NCBI RefSeq assembly: GCF_947500125.1
Contig: NZ_CANMRA010000030.1
Coordinates: 1-41,031, forward strand
From: an uncultured Kocuria sp.
GTDB taxonomy: Bacteria; Actinomycetota; Actinomycetes; Actinomycetales; Micrococcaceae
Reading direction: 5' to 3'
Length of the DNA stretch: 41,031 nt
The position numbers were made by a program, and so were the translations under genes. Below the pieces are notes generated by a model. The model was given only the letters and a program-made list of their open reading frames with translations, did no database searches and was not told the origin of the DNA. Positions 18,686 through 26,214 of this stretch are shown here, piece after piece (positions within the stretch are counted from its first letter, which is position 1; each line of letters begins with the position of its first letter).

Positions 18686-18698
18686 GCCCGCTCAGCCC
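18679..18698. terminator. Compact bidirectional hairpin holding both stop codons
   Basis: GGGCTGAG (18679-18686) pairs with CTCAGCCC (18691-18698) around CCCG. The dxs TGA is in the left arm and the Rieske stop is in the right arm, so the two genes end inside the same symmetrical hairpin. Confidence 0.55.
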
Positions 18699-19120
18699 AG
18701 CAGGATCCGGCCGCCCTCCACGCTCGCGGGATACGGCTCCAGCCCGGTCTCGGCGGGGCCCGCCAGGACCTCGCCCGTCGAGAGGTCGAACTGCGACGAG
18801 TGGCACGGGCAGACGTAGAGCTCCTCCCGCGGGGCCACCATGCAGCCCTGGTGGGGGCACACCGGGGAGAACGCGACGACCGTGTCCGGGCCCGGCCGGC
18901 TCACGACGGCCTGCACGCCGTCCCGGTCGAACTTCACGGCGGTGCCCACCGGCAGGTCCTCGACGGGGCCCGCGTCCACGGGGGCGGCGCTGCCCGTGCC
19001 CCCGGGCGCCGGCGGTTCCTCACCGGCGCACGCGGTGAGCACCGCGGTCGAGCCGACCGCGGTCAGGCCGAGGACGGTGCGGCGGGAGGGGGCGGACGAG
19101 GGGGTCGGGAGCTCGGGCAT
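18692..19120 (-). CDS. Rieske [2Fe-2S] domain lipoprotein with Tat signal
   Basis: 142 residues. The N-terminus has a twin-arginine signal (SRRTVLGLTAVG) merging into a lipobox, LTAC, with lipid-modified Cys31, so the mature protein is exported folded and anchored outside the membrane. The Rieske domain has Cys88-Pro-His90 with Cys93 (CPHQGC) and Cys104-Pro-Cys106-His107 (CPCHSSQF). The first Cys and His of each box bind the cluster; Cys93 and Cys106 are placed for the disulfide seen in high-potential Rieske proteins. It carries no oxygenase or cytochrome partner nearby, so the electron partner is unknown. A TAGACT box lies about 40 bases upstream. Confidence 0.92.
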   Translation of the reverse strand: MPELPTPSSAPSRRTVLGLTAVGSTAVLTACAGEEPPAPGGTGSAAPVDAGPVEDLPVGTAVKFDRDGVQAVVSRPGPDTVVAFSPVCPHQGCMVAPREELYVCPCHSSQFDLSTGEVLAGPAETGLEPYPASVEGGRILLG

Positions 19121-19159
19121 CAGGGTCCTCTCGACGGCGGGGATGCGGGGTCCGACGCC

Positions 19160-19165
19160 AGTCTA
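19160..19165 (-). promoter_or_regulatory. -10 box of the Rieske gene
   Basis: TAGACT on the minus strand, predicting a leader of about 30 nt. The same hexamer precedes def. Confidence 0.4.
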
Positions 19166-19270
19166 GGCGCCGCGGCCCGGAGGGCTCGCCCGGCCCCGGC
19201 GGTGCCCCCTCCGGCTGATCGCTGTGAGCGGAGCCGCACCGCACCGGTGTCCGCCGCACCGGTTCATCAG

Positions 19271-19276
19271 TAGGAT
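19271..19276 (+). promoter_or_regulatory. -10 box of the YtxH-like gene
   Basis: TAGGAT in CATCAGTAGGATGATG, about 90 bases before the ATG at 19368. No clear -35 box. Confidence 0.4.
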
Positions 19277-19367
19277 GATGAAGACAGCAGTCAGCGGGAC
19301 GAGCCGTGCAGGACCGGCTCCGCCCCGGACCCGGCCGCCGCGCCGGGACCGACGGAAGGACAGCACC

Positions 19368-19814
19368 ATGATCAAGCGACTCATCTTCGTCACCGGATTC
19401 GGGGTCGGCTTCGTGGTCGGCTCGGCCTCGGGCCGCAAGAGCTACGAGACCCTGAAGCAGAACGCCGTGAAGACCTGGCACGACCCCAAGGTCCAGGAGA
19501 AGGTCTCCGAGGGGACCGACTGGGTGAAGTCCGAGGTGCCGGTGGTCGGCGGCAAGCTGGCCGACGGCGCCAAGAAGGCGGCCGACACCGTGGGCACCAA
19601 GGCCTCCGACGCGTCCTCGTCCGTCAAGGAGAAGGTCTCCGGCTCCTCGGCCGGAGCGGCCTCCTCCAGCGGGACGTCCGCGAGCGGCGGGACGTCGAGC
19701 GCCGGCGCGTCGGGCACCGGCTACGCGGACCTGCAGAGCGCGAAGCCGGTCACCCCGGAGAGCCCCATGGATCCGGCCGAGCCGCACCCGGCCCCCGGCG
19801 ACCAGCAGAGCTGA
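19368..19814 (+). CDS. YtxH-like small membrane-anchored protein
   Basis: 148 residues. The N-terminal membrane segment MIKRLIFVTGFGVGFVVGS runs into the YtxH-type SGRKSYETL. An amphipathic helical stretch (about 30-85) rich in Lys, Val and Glu follows, then a Ser/Ala/Gly-rich linker and a short Pro-rich end. Such proteins are often linked to stress or desiccation responses, but no biochemical role can be assigned. The ATG at 19368 has GGAAGGAC about eight bases upstream. It has its own promoter and is followed by two strong hairpins. Confidence 0.75.
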   Translation: MIKRLIFVTGFGVGFVVGSASGRKSYETLKQNAVKTWHDPKVQEKVSEGTDWVKSEVPVVGGKLADGAKKAADTVGTKASDASSSVKEKVSGSSAGAASSSGTSASGGTSSAGASGTGYADLQSAKPVTPESPMDPAEPHPAPGDQQS

Positions 19815-19826
19815 TCCGCAGCACCC

Positions 19827-19866
19827 CCGCCGCCCGGTACCGGAGAGCACCGGTGCCGGGCGGCGG
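19827..19866 (+). terminator. Terminator of the YtxH-like gene
   Basis: A 17-bp stem, CCGCCGCCCGGTACCGG pairing with its complement with one G-T pair, around AGAGCA (19844-19849), 13 bases after the stop codon. Confidence 0.8.
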
Positions 19867-19909
19867 CGGTCGCGGGGACCGGGGCGCACGGCTCCCGGAG
19901 CGCACAGGG

Positions 19910-19942
19910 CGACGGGCCCCGGCCACCGGCCGGGGCCCGTCG
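19910..19942 (-). terminator. Terminator of the RNase D gene
   Basis: CGACGGGCCCCGGCC (19910-19924) and its perfect complement (19928-19942) around ACC. It lies 62 bases beyond the stop of the minus-strand RNase D gene and can also back up the preceding terminator. Confidence 0.75.
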
Positions 19943-20004
19943 TCGTCCCGGGGGGCCTCCCGTCCTCCGCTCGCCGGCCCGGGGGACGGCGCAGGAGGCA
20001 GGGC

Positions 20005-21351
20005 TCAGGCGGCGGGAGCGTCCTCGTCCCCGGCCGGCGGCTGGTCGCGCTCCGCCTGACGGGCGGCGCGCTTGCGGGCCCGCAGCTCCCGCCACGCCGG
20101 GCCGATGACCGGCGCCGTCAGCTCGACCTGCCACCGGCGCGCCCCGAGGTCCCGCAGACGGTCCGCCACCGCCTGGTCGGTGGTGCTCTTCGGCGGCTGC
20201 CAGCAGAAGCGCCGCAGGTGCTCCGGGGTGAGCAGATTCTCGGTCGGCAGCTCGTGCGTCTCGGCGAGCTCGGCCACGAGCGGCTTCAGGGACTTCAGCC
20301 GCGCGGCGGCCTCGGGGCGCTTGACCTCCCACGCCTTCACGGGCGGCAGGGCGTCCGACTTCACGGTGAAGGGGACGAGCTCCGCGGCGTTGCGTGCCTC
20401 GGCGACCGCCCGCAGCCATCGGGGAGCCTCCCGTGCCGCGAGCCGGCCGTGGAAGCCGGGAGTCGCCAGGAGCTGCGGCACGGTGCGCGGCATGGCCGTC
20501 GCGGCCGCCACCAGGGCGGCGTCGGGCAGCAGCCGCCCGGGGGCCACGTCCTTGTACTGGGCGAGCCGCTCCCGCTCCTCCCACAGGGCGCGCAGCGCGG
20601 TGAGCTGGCGCCGGCCCTTCACCTTGTTGATCCCGGACGTCCGGCGCCACGGGTCCTGGCGCGGGGGCGCGGGCTCCGCGGTGCGCACGGCCTCGAACTC
20701 CTCCAGCGCCCACTCGAGCTTGCCCTTCTCCCGCAGCAGCTCCTCCATGGCCCAGCGCAGCTGGATGAGCATCTCCACGTCGAGCGCGGCGTAGTTGAGC
20801 CAGTCCTTCGGCAGGGGCCGCTTCGACCAGTCCACGGCGGAGTGCTCCTTGGCGAGCGTGTAGCCCAGCAGCTCCTCCGTCTCCGCGGCCAGGCCCACCC
20901 GCCGCAGCCCGGCGATGCGGCCGCCCAGCTCGGTGTCGAAGAGCCGGTCCGGCTCCATGCCGAGCGCGCGCAGGGAGGGCAGGTCCTGGGTGGCCGCGTG
21001 CAGCACCCACTCGACGCCGGAGAGCGCCTCGCCCAGCACGGCCAGGGAACCGGTGGCCTCCGGGTCGATCAGGACGGTGCCCACGCCCTCGCGCCGCAGC
21101 TGCACCAGGAAGGCGCGCTGCCCGTAGCGGAAGCCCGACGCCCGCTCGGTGTCGATCGCCGCGGGGCCGGAGCCCTCGGCGACGGCGGCGGCGGCCCGTT
21201 CGAGGCCCGCCACGGTGTCGATGACGGGAGGGATCCCGTCGAACGGTGCCGCGAGGTGGACGCTGTCGGGGATCTCGAAGTCCTCGAAACCGGCGACCAC
21301 GGAGGTCGAGGGCTCGTCGGGCGCGGATCGGCGGTCGGCTGGGCTGGTCAA
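20005..21351 (-). CDS. Ribonuclease D-like 3'-5' exonuclease with HRDC domain
   Basis: 448 residues. The DEDDy exonuclease domain has AIDTER (Asp67, Glu69), HAATQDLPSL (His118, Asp123) and NYAALDVEML with Tyr187 and Asp191, the full two-metal set of RNase D, which trims 3' ends of tRNA and other stable RNAs. An HRDC nucleic-acid-binding domain follows at about 244-325 (RRQLTALRALWEERERLAQ), then a second helical region and an acidic, charged tail. Slightly longer than E. coli RNase D (375 residues). The start at 21351 gives MTSPADRRS; the first 25 residues are not conserved, so a later start is possible. DUF3000 lies 52 bases upstream on the same strand and may be cotranscribed. Confidence 0.92.
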   Translation of the reverse strand: MTSPADRRSAPDEPSTSVVAGFEDFEIPDSVHLAAPFDGIPPVIDTVAGLERAAAAVAEGSGPAAIDTERASGFRYGQRAFLVQLRREGVGTVLIDPEATGSLAVLGEALSGVEWVLHAATQDLPSLRALGMEPDRLFDTELGGRIAGLRRVGLAAETEELLGYTLAKEHSAVDWSKRPLPKDWLNYAALDVEMLIQLRWAMEELLREKGKLEWALEEFEAVRTAEPAPPRQDPWRRTSGINKVKGRRQLTALRALWEERERLAQYKDVAPGRLLPDAALVAAATAMPRTVPQLLATPGFHGRLAAREAPRWLRAVAEARNAAELVPFTVKSDALPPVKAWEVKRPEAAARLKSLKPLVAELAETHELPTENLLTPEHLRRFCWQPPKSTTDQAVADRLRDLGARRWQVELTAPVIGPAWRELRARKRAARQAERDQPPAGDEDAPAA

Positions 21352-21403
21352 GGAGCGTCTTCGATTCTGTGTCGGCCCCGGCGGGGCGCGTGCGGGTCGG
21401 TGG

Positions 21404-22075
21404 TCAGCGGCGCGGGTGCAGCACGGTCACACCCCGCGGATAGGGCGGCAGGCCCGCGAAGGTGCAGACCGTGTCCGCCCAGGCCGCGAGGTGCGGAGCC
21501 ACGTCGGGGCCGTCGGGCGTCCAGGAGGCCCTCAGCTCGACGTCGGCCCCCTCCTCCTGGTCGCCGAGCAGGCCGAACCCCTCGGCGAGCACCCGGGACG
21601 CGGTGCCGCCCTCCCGAGAATATCCGGCCCGGTGACGTTCCAGGGCCTCGAGCAGCCAGGTCCAGGTGATCGCGCCGGCCGTGTCGTCGCAGCCGATCTC
21701 CCGGCTCGCCGCCGCCCGCGCCCAGGTGACGATCCGGAACGGACCGCCCCACGCCGCGGGCTCGGACGGGTCGTGCAGGAGCACGAAGCGCCCGGTGGCC
21801 AGTTCCTCGCCCGGGGCCTCGGCCGTCCCGCCCGAGGGCGCCGCGCCCGGACCGGCCGCCGGCGGGGCTCCGGGGCCGGCAGAGAGGGCGGGGGCACGGA
21901 GCCGTTCGGGCAGTGTCCGCACCTCGGCGCGCACCGCGGCCGCGAACGGGGCCAGATGCGTGGGGGCGGGGATCGCCGTGAGCTCGACACCGTCCCGGCC
22001 GCCGGTGCGGCGCAGCTGCTCCAGGGCGTCCTGGAAGCCCTGGTACACCTCGGACAGGCCGTTCACCGCGCTCAC
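21404..22075 (-). CDS. DUF3000 family protein
   Basis: 223 residues of an actinobacterial family of unknown function. The conserved pattern begins MSAVNGLSEVYQGFQDALEQL, then LTAIPAPTHLAPFAAAVRAEV, and later GRFVLLHDPSEPAAWGGPFRIVTWARA, DDTAGAITWTWLLEAL and WTPDGPDVAPHLAAWADTVCTFAGLPPYP. A Gly/Pro/Ala-rich insert near 60-85 is probably a loop. The start is chosen as GTG at 22075, because a TACCCT -10 box ends six bases before it, which fits a leaderless mRNA, and because the family starts here. An alternative GTG at 22153 adds 26 unconserved residues but has a GGAG five bases upstream. It is usually next to RNase D, as here. Confidence 0.85.
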   Translation of the reverse strand: MSAVNGLSEVYQGFQDALEQLRRTGGRDGVELTAIPAPTHLAPFAAAVRAEVRTLPERLRAPALSAGPGAPPAAGPGAAPSGGTAEAPGEELATGRFVLLHDPSEPAAWGGPFRIVTWARAAASREIGCDDTAGAITWTWLLEALERHRAGYSREGGTASRVLAEGFGLLGDQEEGADVELRASWTPDGPDVAPHLAAWADTVCTFAGLPPYPRGVTVLHPRR

Positions 22076-22081
22076 ACTGGA

Positions 22082-22087
22082 AGGGTA
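22082..22087 (-). promoter_or_regulatory. -10 box of the DUF3000 gene; predicted leaderless transcript
   Basis: TACCCT on the minus strand, followed by TCCAGT and the GTG at 22075. The gap has no ribosome binding site. Confidence 0.45.
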
Positions 22088-22178
22088 GGCCGTCCGGGCG
22101 TCCCGGCCGGCCGTGCCACGCCGCGGGCGCGCGATCGGCGTGGTCCGGGTCACCCCTGCTCCGCTCGGGCGGGACCGC

Positions 22179-22610
22179 TCAGGAGGCGGGCACGAGGCGG
22201 ACGGAGACCGAGTTGATGCAGTACCGCAGGTCGGTGGGAGTGGGGAAGCCCTCTCCGCCGAAGACGTGGCCCATGTGCGAGTCGCAGGCGGCGCACCGGA
22301 CCTCCACCCGCTCCATGCCCAGGGCCGTGTCCTTGATGTAGCGGACCCGGTCCTCGGCCAGCGGGGCGTAGAAGGAGGGCCAGCCGCAGTGGGCGTCGAA
22401 CTTGGTCTCGGAGCGGAACAGCTCCGCGCCGCAGGCGCGGCACTGGTAGACGCCCTCCGTCCTCGTGTCCCAGTACTCGCCGGTGAAGGGCCGCTCCGTG
22501 CCGGCCTCGCGCAGCACGTGGTACTCCTCGGGGGACAGGATCGAGCGCCAGTCCTCCTCGCTCCGTCCGGTCGTGTCGGGGCGGTCGCCGTGCCTGGTGG
22601 TCTCGCTCAT
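22179..22610 (-). CDS. msrB: Peptide-methionine (R)-S-oxide reductase MsrB
   Basis: A 143-residue repair enzyme that reduces methionine-R-sulfoxide in proteins, using thioredoxin. Complete Msr[25 protein letters not shown] and [14 protein letters not shown] give the structural zinc site (Cys57, Cys60, Cys106, Cys109). CGWPSF carries Cys75, a likely resolving cysteine. RYCINSVSV carries the catalytic Cys131. The start is ATG at 22610 with GGAGGAC eight bases upstream; a 39-residue in-frame extension upstream is compositional. Not fused to MsrA. It is divergent from the alpha/beta hydrolase across 167 bases. Confidence 0.95.
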   Translation of the reverse strand: MSETTRHGDRPDTTGRSEEDWRSILSPEEYHVLREAGTERPFTGEYWDTRTEGVYQCRACGAELFRSETKFDAHCGWPSFYAPLAEDRVRYIKDTALGMERVEVRCAACDSHMGHVFGGEGFPTPTDLRYCINSVSVRLVPAS

Positions 22611-22777
22611 GGTCTCGTCCTCCGGGATGGGGTCGGTGCTCCGGGGAGCGGGCTCCGTGCGGGGCCCGCTCGGCGGTCCGCAGGGGGCGGCGCGGGGCCG
22701 CGCGGGCGCGGACCGCCCGGCCAGCACAACGACGCGTCCCTCCGGGTTATGCCCGTGCTGCGTGGAAGACTGGGGTC

Positions 22778-24091
22778 ATGCCTCGCCGCCCCCTGCCGGT
22801 CCCCGCCGCCCCCGAGCCCCCGTCCGCGACGCAGTGGGCGCGCGGCGCCGTGGTCGGCGCGGCGGTCACCGTGGGGGCGGCGTCCCTGTCCTTCGGGCTC
22901 TCGAGCGCGGCGGCCGCCTACTTCGCGCGGCAGGTGGTGGTCCCCCCGAAGTACCGGTCCGAGGACCTGCAGATCCTCGGCGTCACCCGCACCGGCGCGG
23001 ACGGCGACCCGTCCGCGACGACGCTCGTGCGGCTCCCGGCCACGGTGGACACCACGGTGGCGGGGACCTACAGCCTGCGCTTCGACGCGGGCCGCGGCCA
23101 CGCCCGCATCGGCGCGATCCGCTCCTACTCCCCGCAGGAGGGGACCGTGACCCGGGTGGTCGAGGAGGTCTACTCGGGGGACCTCTTCCGGGCGACCCGC
23201 GGTTTCTGGTCGGGGACGGTCTACCCGGACCCCGGGGCGGCGGGCCTGCCGTTCGAGGAGGTGGAGATCCCGATCGAGGTCGGGCCGGCGCCCTGCTGGG
23301 TGGTCCCCGCGGAGGGCGGGCCCACCCCGGAGGGCGAGCGGCCGCGGGTCCTCCCGGGTCCGTGGGCGATCATGGTGCACGGGCGCGGCGCCAACCGGAT
23401 GGAGACGGTCCGCGCCGTGCCGGTGGCCCGGGAGCTCGGGCTGACCTCCCTGCTGATCTCCTACCGCAACGACCGGGAGGCGCCGCCCACGCACGACTTC
23501 CGGTACGGGCTGGGCTTCACGGAGTGGAAGGACGTGCAGACGGCGATCAGCTACGCGAAGTCCCGCGGCGCCACGCAGATCGTGCTCTTCGGCTGGTCCA
23601 TGGGCGGGGCGATCTCGCTGCAGACGGCGGACCTGTCCTTCTACCGGGACGACATCGCGGCCCTCGTGCTCACCGGCCCGGTGGTGGACTGGTTCGAGTT
23701 GATCGCCCACCACTCCCGCACCCGCCGCATCCCCTCGGGGATCGGCCGGCTGGCCACGAACCTGATCTCCCACCCCGCGGGGCGGATGCTGACAGGTCTC
23801 GCCGCGCCGGTGGACCTCAAGGCCCTGGACTGGCTCTCCCGGTCCGAGCACCTGCGCACGCCCACCCTGGTGCTGCACTCCGTGGACGACGAGTTCGTCC
23901 CGGCCGCCAGCTCCCGTCGGCTGGCGGAGCTCAACCGGCTCGTGGAGTTCGTGCCCTTCGCCCGCGCCCGGCACACCAAGGAGTGGAACGTGGACCCGCA
24001 GCGCTGGGAGGACGCGGTGCGGCGCTGGCTGCCGGGCCGGCTCGCCCAGGACGCCCGGACCCTCGGGCCCGTGCGCGCCCGGACCCGGTGA
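22778..24091 (+). CDS. Membrane-anchored alpha/beta hydrolase
   Basis: 437 residues. One N-terminal membrane segment (about 22-48, Ala/Gly/Val-rich) is followed by a beta-rich region and then an alpha/beta hydrolase domain from about 190. The oxyanion stretch is VHGRGANR. The nucleophile elbow is GWSMGG (Ser274). The acid is in SVDDEFVP (Asp370 or 371), and the base is His399 in ARHTKEWN. The GWSMGG with EWKDVQTAISYAKSRGA resembles the S9-like BAAT/prolyl-oligopeptidase-related hydrolases; the substrate is unknown. The domain probably faces outside, given the anchor. An AAGACT sequence ends six bases before the ATG, a possible leaderless promoter. Confidence 0.8.
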   Translation: MPRRPLPVPAAPEPPSATQWARGAVVGAAVTVGAASLSFGLSSAAAAYFARQVVVPPKYRSEDLQILGVTRTGADGDPSATTLVRLPATVDTTVAGTYSLRFDAGRGHARIGAIRSYSPQEGTVTRVVEEVYSGDLFRATRGFWSGTVYPDPGAAGLPFEEVEIPIEVGPAPCWVVPAEGGPTPEGERPRVLPGPWAIMVHGRGANRMETVRAVPVARELGLTSLLISYRNDREAPPTHDFRYGLGFTEWKDVQTAISYAKSRGATQIVLFGWSMGGAISLQTADLSFYRDDIAALVLTGPVVDWFELIAHHSRTRRIPSGIGRLATNLISHPAGRMLTGLAAPVDLKALDWLSRSEHLRTPTLVLHSVDDEFVPAASSRRLAELNRLVEFVPFARARHTKEWNVDPQRWEDAVRRWLPGRLAQDARTLGPVRARTR

Positions 24092-24097
24092 GCCCGG

Positions 24098-24589
24098 TCA
24101 GGACCGGAGCGCGGCCGTGCGCCCGCCCGTGAGCCGCAGCAGCTCGGCCGGCGGCAGCTCGACGTCGAGCCCCCGCCGTCCCCCGGAGACGAGGACCGTG
24201 GACCACGCCTCCGCGGAATCGTCGAGCAGGGTGGGGGAGGGCGTCTTCTGCCCGAGGGGCGAGATCCCGCCCACCACGTAGCCGGTGCGCCGCTCCGCGA
24301 GCCGGGGCTCGGCCAGGGCCGCCCGCTTCCAGCCCAGGGCGGCCGCGGCCGCGCGCAGGGACAGCCGCGCGGACACGGGCAGCACCGCGACCGCCCACTC
24401 CCGCTCGTGCACGACCAGCAGGGTCTTGAACACCTGGTCCGGGTCGCGCCCGAGCGCGGCGGCGGCCTCGAGACCGTAGGACGCCGCCGCCGGGTCGTGG
24501 GCGTACTCGTGCAGCGTGAAGGCCACGCGCTCGCCCGCCAGCAGCGCGACGGCCGCGGTGGGGCCCGTGCCGCGGGACGCCTTCGCCAT
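24098..24589 (-). CDS. ybaK: Cys-tRNA(Pro) deacylase, YbaK/EbsC family
   Basis: A 163-residue trans-editing enzyme that hydrolyses cysteine mis-attached to tRNA-Pro. The family signature is clear: FTLHEYAHDPAAASYGLEAAAALG, then VFKTLLVV with Lys55 matching the essential lysine, AVAVLPVSARLSLRAAAAALG, and ERRTGYVVGGISPLGQK, followed by the LLDDSAEAWSTVLVSGGRRGLDVEL end. The start is ATG at 24589; in-frame sequence further upstream belongs to the antisense of SufE. It follows SufE with a 17-base gap on the same strand and is probably in the same transcript. It converges with the hydrolase gene. Confidence 0.92.
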   Translation of the reverse strand: MAKASRGTGPTAAVALLAGERVAFTLHEYAHDPAAASYGLEAAAALGRDPDQVFKTLLVVHEREWAVAVLPVSARLSLRAAAAALGWKRAALAEPRLAERRTGYVVGGISPLGQKTPSPTLLDDSAEAWSTVLVSGGRRGLDVELPPAELLRLTGGRTAALRS

Positions 24590-24606
24590 GCCGGTGCCCC
24601 GGGCCC

Positions 24607-25062
24607 TCAGTCGTCCTGGAGCTCGCGGACCCGCCGCTTGATCCGGGCCAGCATCGCGGACATCCCGCGCATCCGCAGCGGGGACACGAGCTGGGTGAGC
24701 CCGAAGCGCTCCGGCAGGTCGTCGGGGACGTCCAGGACCTCCTGGGCCGGGAGCCCGTCGAGGCCCTCGTGCAGGATCGAGGCGAAGCCGCGGGTGGTCG
24801 GGGCCTCCGCCGGGGCGGAGAAGAACAGCCGCACCGGGGCGCCGGGGCCGGGGACGGCGCCCTCCTCCCACTCGACCGTCAGGAACAGCGGCGACTGGCA
24901 CTCGACGACCTGCTCGAGCTCCTCCGGGTGCTCGCCCAGGCGGTCCGGCAGCGCCGGCAGGGAGCGGGAGAAGTCGAGCAGGAGCTCGAGCTTGTCCTCC
25001 TGCGGCACCGCCGTGAAGTCCGCGACGAGCTCCTCGAGCTGGGCGGGCAGGGCCCCGCTCAT
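24607..25062 (-). CDS. SufE family sulfur-acceptor protein
   Basis: 151 residues with the SufE fold: [31 protein letters not shown], then [13 protein letters not shown], where Cys55 is the persulfide-accepting cysteine, and the end [24 protein letters not shown]. SufE normally takes sulfane sulfur from a cysteine desulfurase for Fe-S assembly. Here no desulfurase or suf gene is adjacent. Instead the ATG at 25062 overlaps the stop of a rhodanese by four bases, so the two are made together. That suggests, but does not prove, that the rhodanese is its partner. Confidence 0.92.
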   Translation of the reverse strand: MSGALPAQLEELVADFTAVPQEDKLELLLDFSRSLPALPDRLGEHPEELEQVVECQSPLFLTVEWEEGAVPGPGAPVRLFFSAPAEAPTTRGFASILHEGLDGLPAQEVLDVPDDLPERFGLTQLVSPLRMRGMSAMLARIKRRVRELQDD

Positions 25063-25967
25063 CGGGCCGACCCCGGGACCTCGCCGGGCTCCTCGCCCAG
25101 GACGATCGGCACGCGCACGGAGTTGCCCCACTCGGTCCAGGACCCGTCGTAGTTGCGGACCCGCTCGAAGCCCAGCAGGTGCTTGAGCACGAACCACGTG
25201 TGGCTGGAGCGCTCGCCGATGCGGCAGTACGCGATGATGTCGTCGTCGTCGGAGAGTCCGACCTCGTCGCGGTAGATCGCCTCGAGCTCCTCGCGCGAGC
25301 GGAACGTGGCGTCCTCGGCGGCGGCCCGCGCCCACGGCACGGACGCCGCGGTCGGGATGTGCCCCCCGCGCAGGGTGCCCTCCTGGGGGTAGTCGGGCAT
25401 GTGCGTGCGCTCGCCCGTGTACTCCGGCAGGGACCGGACGTCGATCAGCGGCTGCTCGCCCAGGTGCGCCAGCACGTCCTCCTGGTAGGCCCGGATCGGG
25501 GTGTCGTCGCGCTCGACCACGGGGTAGTCGGCGCGCTCGGGCACGACCTTCTCGGTGGACAGCTCGCGGCCCTCGGCCACCCACTTGTCCCGCCCGCCGT
25601 TCATGAGCCGGACGTCCGGGTGGCCGAACAGCTCGAACACCCACAGCGCGTAGGCGGCCCACCAGTTGGACTTGTCCCCGTACACCACGATCGTGGTGTC
25701 GCGGGAGATGCCCTTGCGCGCCATGAGCTCGGCGAACTCCTCCGCGTCGACGTAGTCGCGGGTGTCGGGGCGGTTGAGGTCGGTGTGCCAGTCGATCTTC
25801 ACGGCGCCGGGCACGTGGCCGGTCTCGTAGAGCAGGACGTCCTCGTCCGACTCGACCACGACGACTCCCGGGTCGTCCCGGTGCTCGGCCACCCACTGGG
25901 TGGACACGAGTCGTTCGGGGTGCGCGTACTGCGCGAAATCTTCGTTGTTCTCCACGGCAACGCCCAT
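25059..25967 (-). CDS. Two-domain sulfurtransferase (rhodanese / thiosulfate or 3-mercaptopyruvate sulfurtransferase)
   Basis: 302 residues with tandem rhodanese domains. The inactive N-domain (20-135) holds [25 protein letters not shown]. The catalytic C-domain (160-290) holds [13 protein letters not shown] and [12 protein letters not shown]. Its active-site loop is YCRIGERSS with Cys248. The loop CRIGERSS is the form found in actinobacterial CysA-type thiosulfate sulfurtransferases. The start is ATG at 25967, with GGAAGGAGT well placed upstream; a 119-residue extension is rejected. A TACCCT box at 26029-26034 gives a leader of about 55 nt. It begins an operon with SufE and YbaK and is divergent from zapE. 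Confidence 0.94.
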   Translation of the reverse strand: MGVAVENNEDFAQYAHPERLVSTQWVAEHRDDPGVVVVESDEDVLLYETGHVPGAVKIDWHTDLNRPDTRDYVDAEEFAELMARKGISRDTTIVVYGDKSNWWAAYALWVFELFGHPDVRLMNGGRDKWVAEGRELSTEKVVPERADYPVVERDDTPIRAYQEDVLAHLGEQPLIDVRSLPEYTGERTHMPDYPQEGTLRGGHIPTAASVPWARAAAEDATFRSREELEAIYRDEVGLSDDDDIIAYCRIGERSSHTWFVLKHLLGFERVRNYDGSWTEWGNSVRVPIVLGEEPGEVPGSAR

Positions 25968-26028
25968 GGGGACTCCTTCCGGGGTGGGGATTTCGGGGCA
26001 CGGGTCCGCACGGACCGGCGTCCCCTCC

Positions 26029-26034
26029 AGGGTA
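26029..26034 (-). promoter_or_regulatory. -10 box of the sulfurtransferase-SufE-YbaK operon
   Basis: TACCCT on the minus strand, in CCACTACCCTGGAG. The same hexamer precedes hisE and the DUF3000 gene. Confidence 0.4.
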
Positions 26035-26130
26035 GTGGTCCCGGCGGCGGCCGGTCCCGCCGGGGGAGCCGCCCGGGCCCGACCGGGCCCGGATTTCGCG
26101 GCGAGCGCATCCCTGGCGGCGGTCAGCCGG

Positions 26131-26136
26131 TAAAAT
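26131..26136 (+). promoter_or_regulatory. -10 box of zapE
   Basis: TAAAAT in a GC-rich context (GCCGGTAAAATCGCC), about 80 bases before the GTG at 26215. Confidence 0.45.
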
Positions 26137-26214
26137 CGCCGGAGCACGCGCGTGCGCCGCTCGGCGCGCCGAACCAGCGAACCGCCGGGCACGGCGGACA
26201 GAGAGGTCTCCCAC

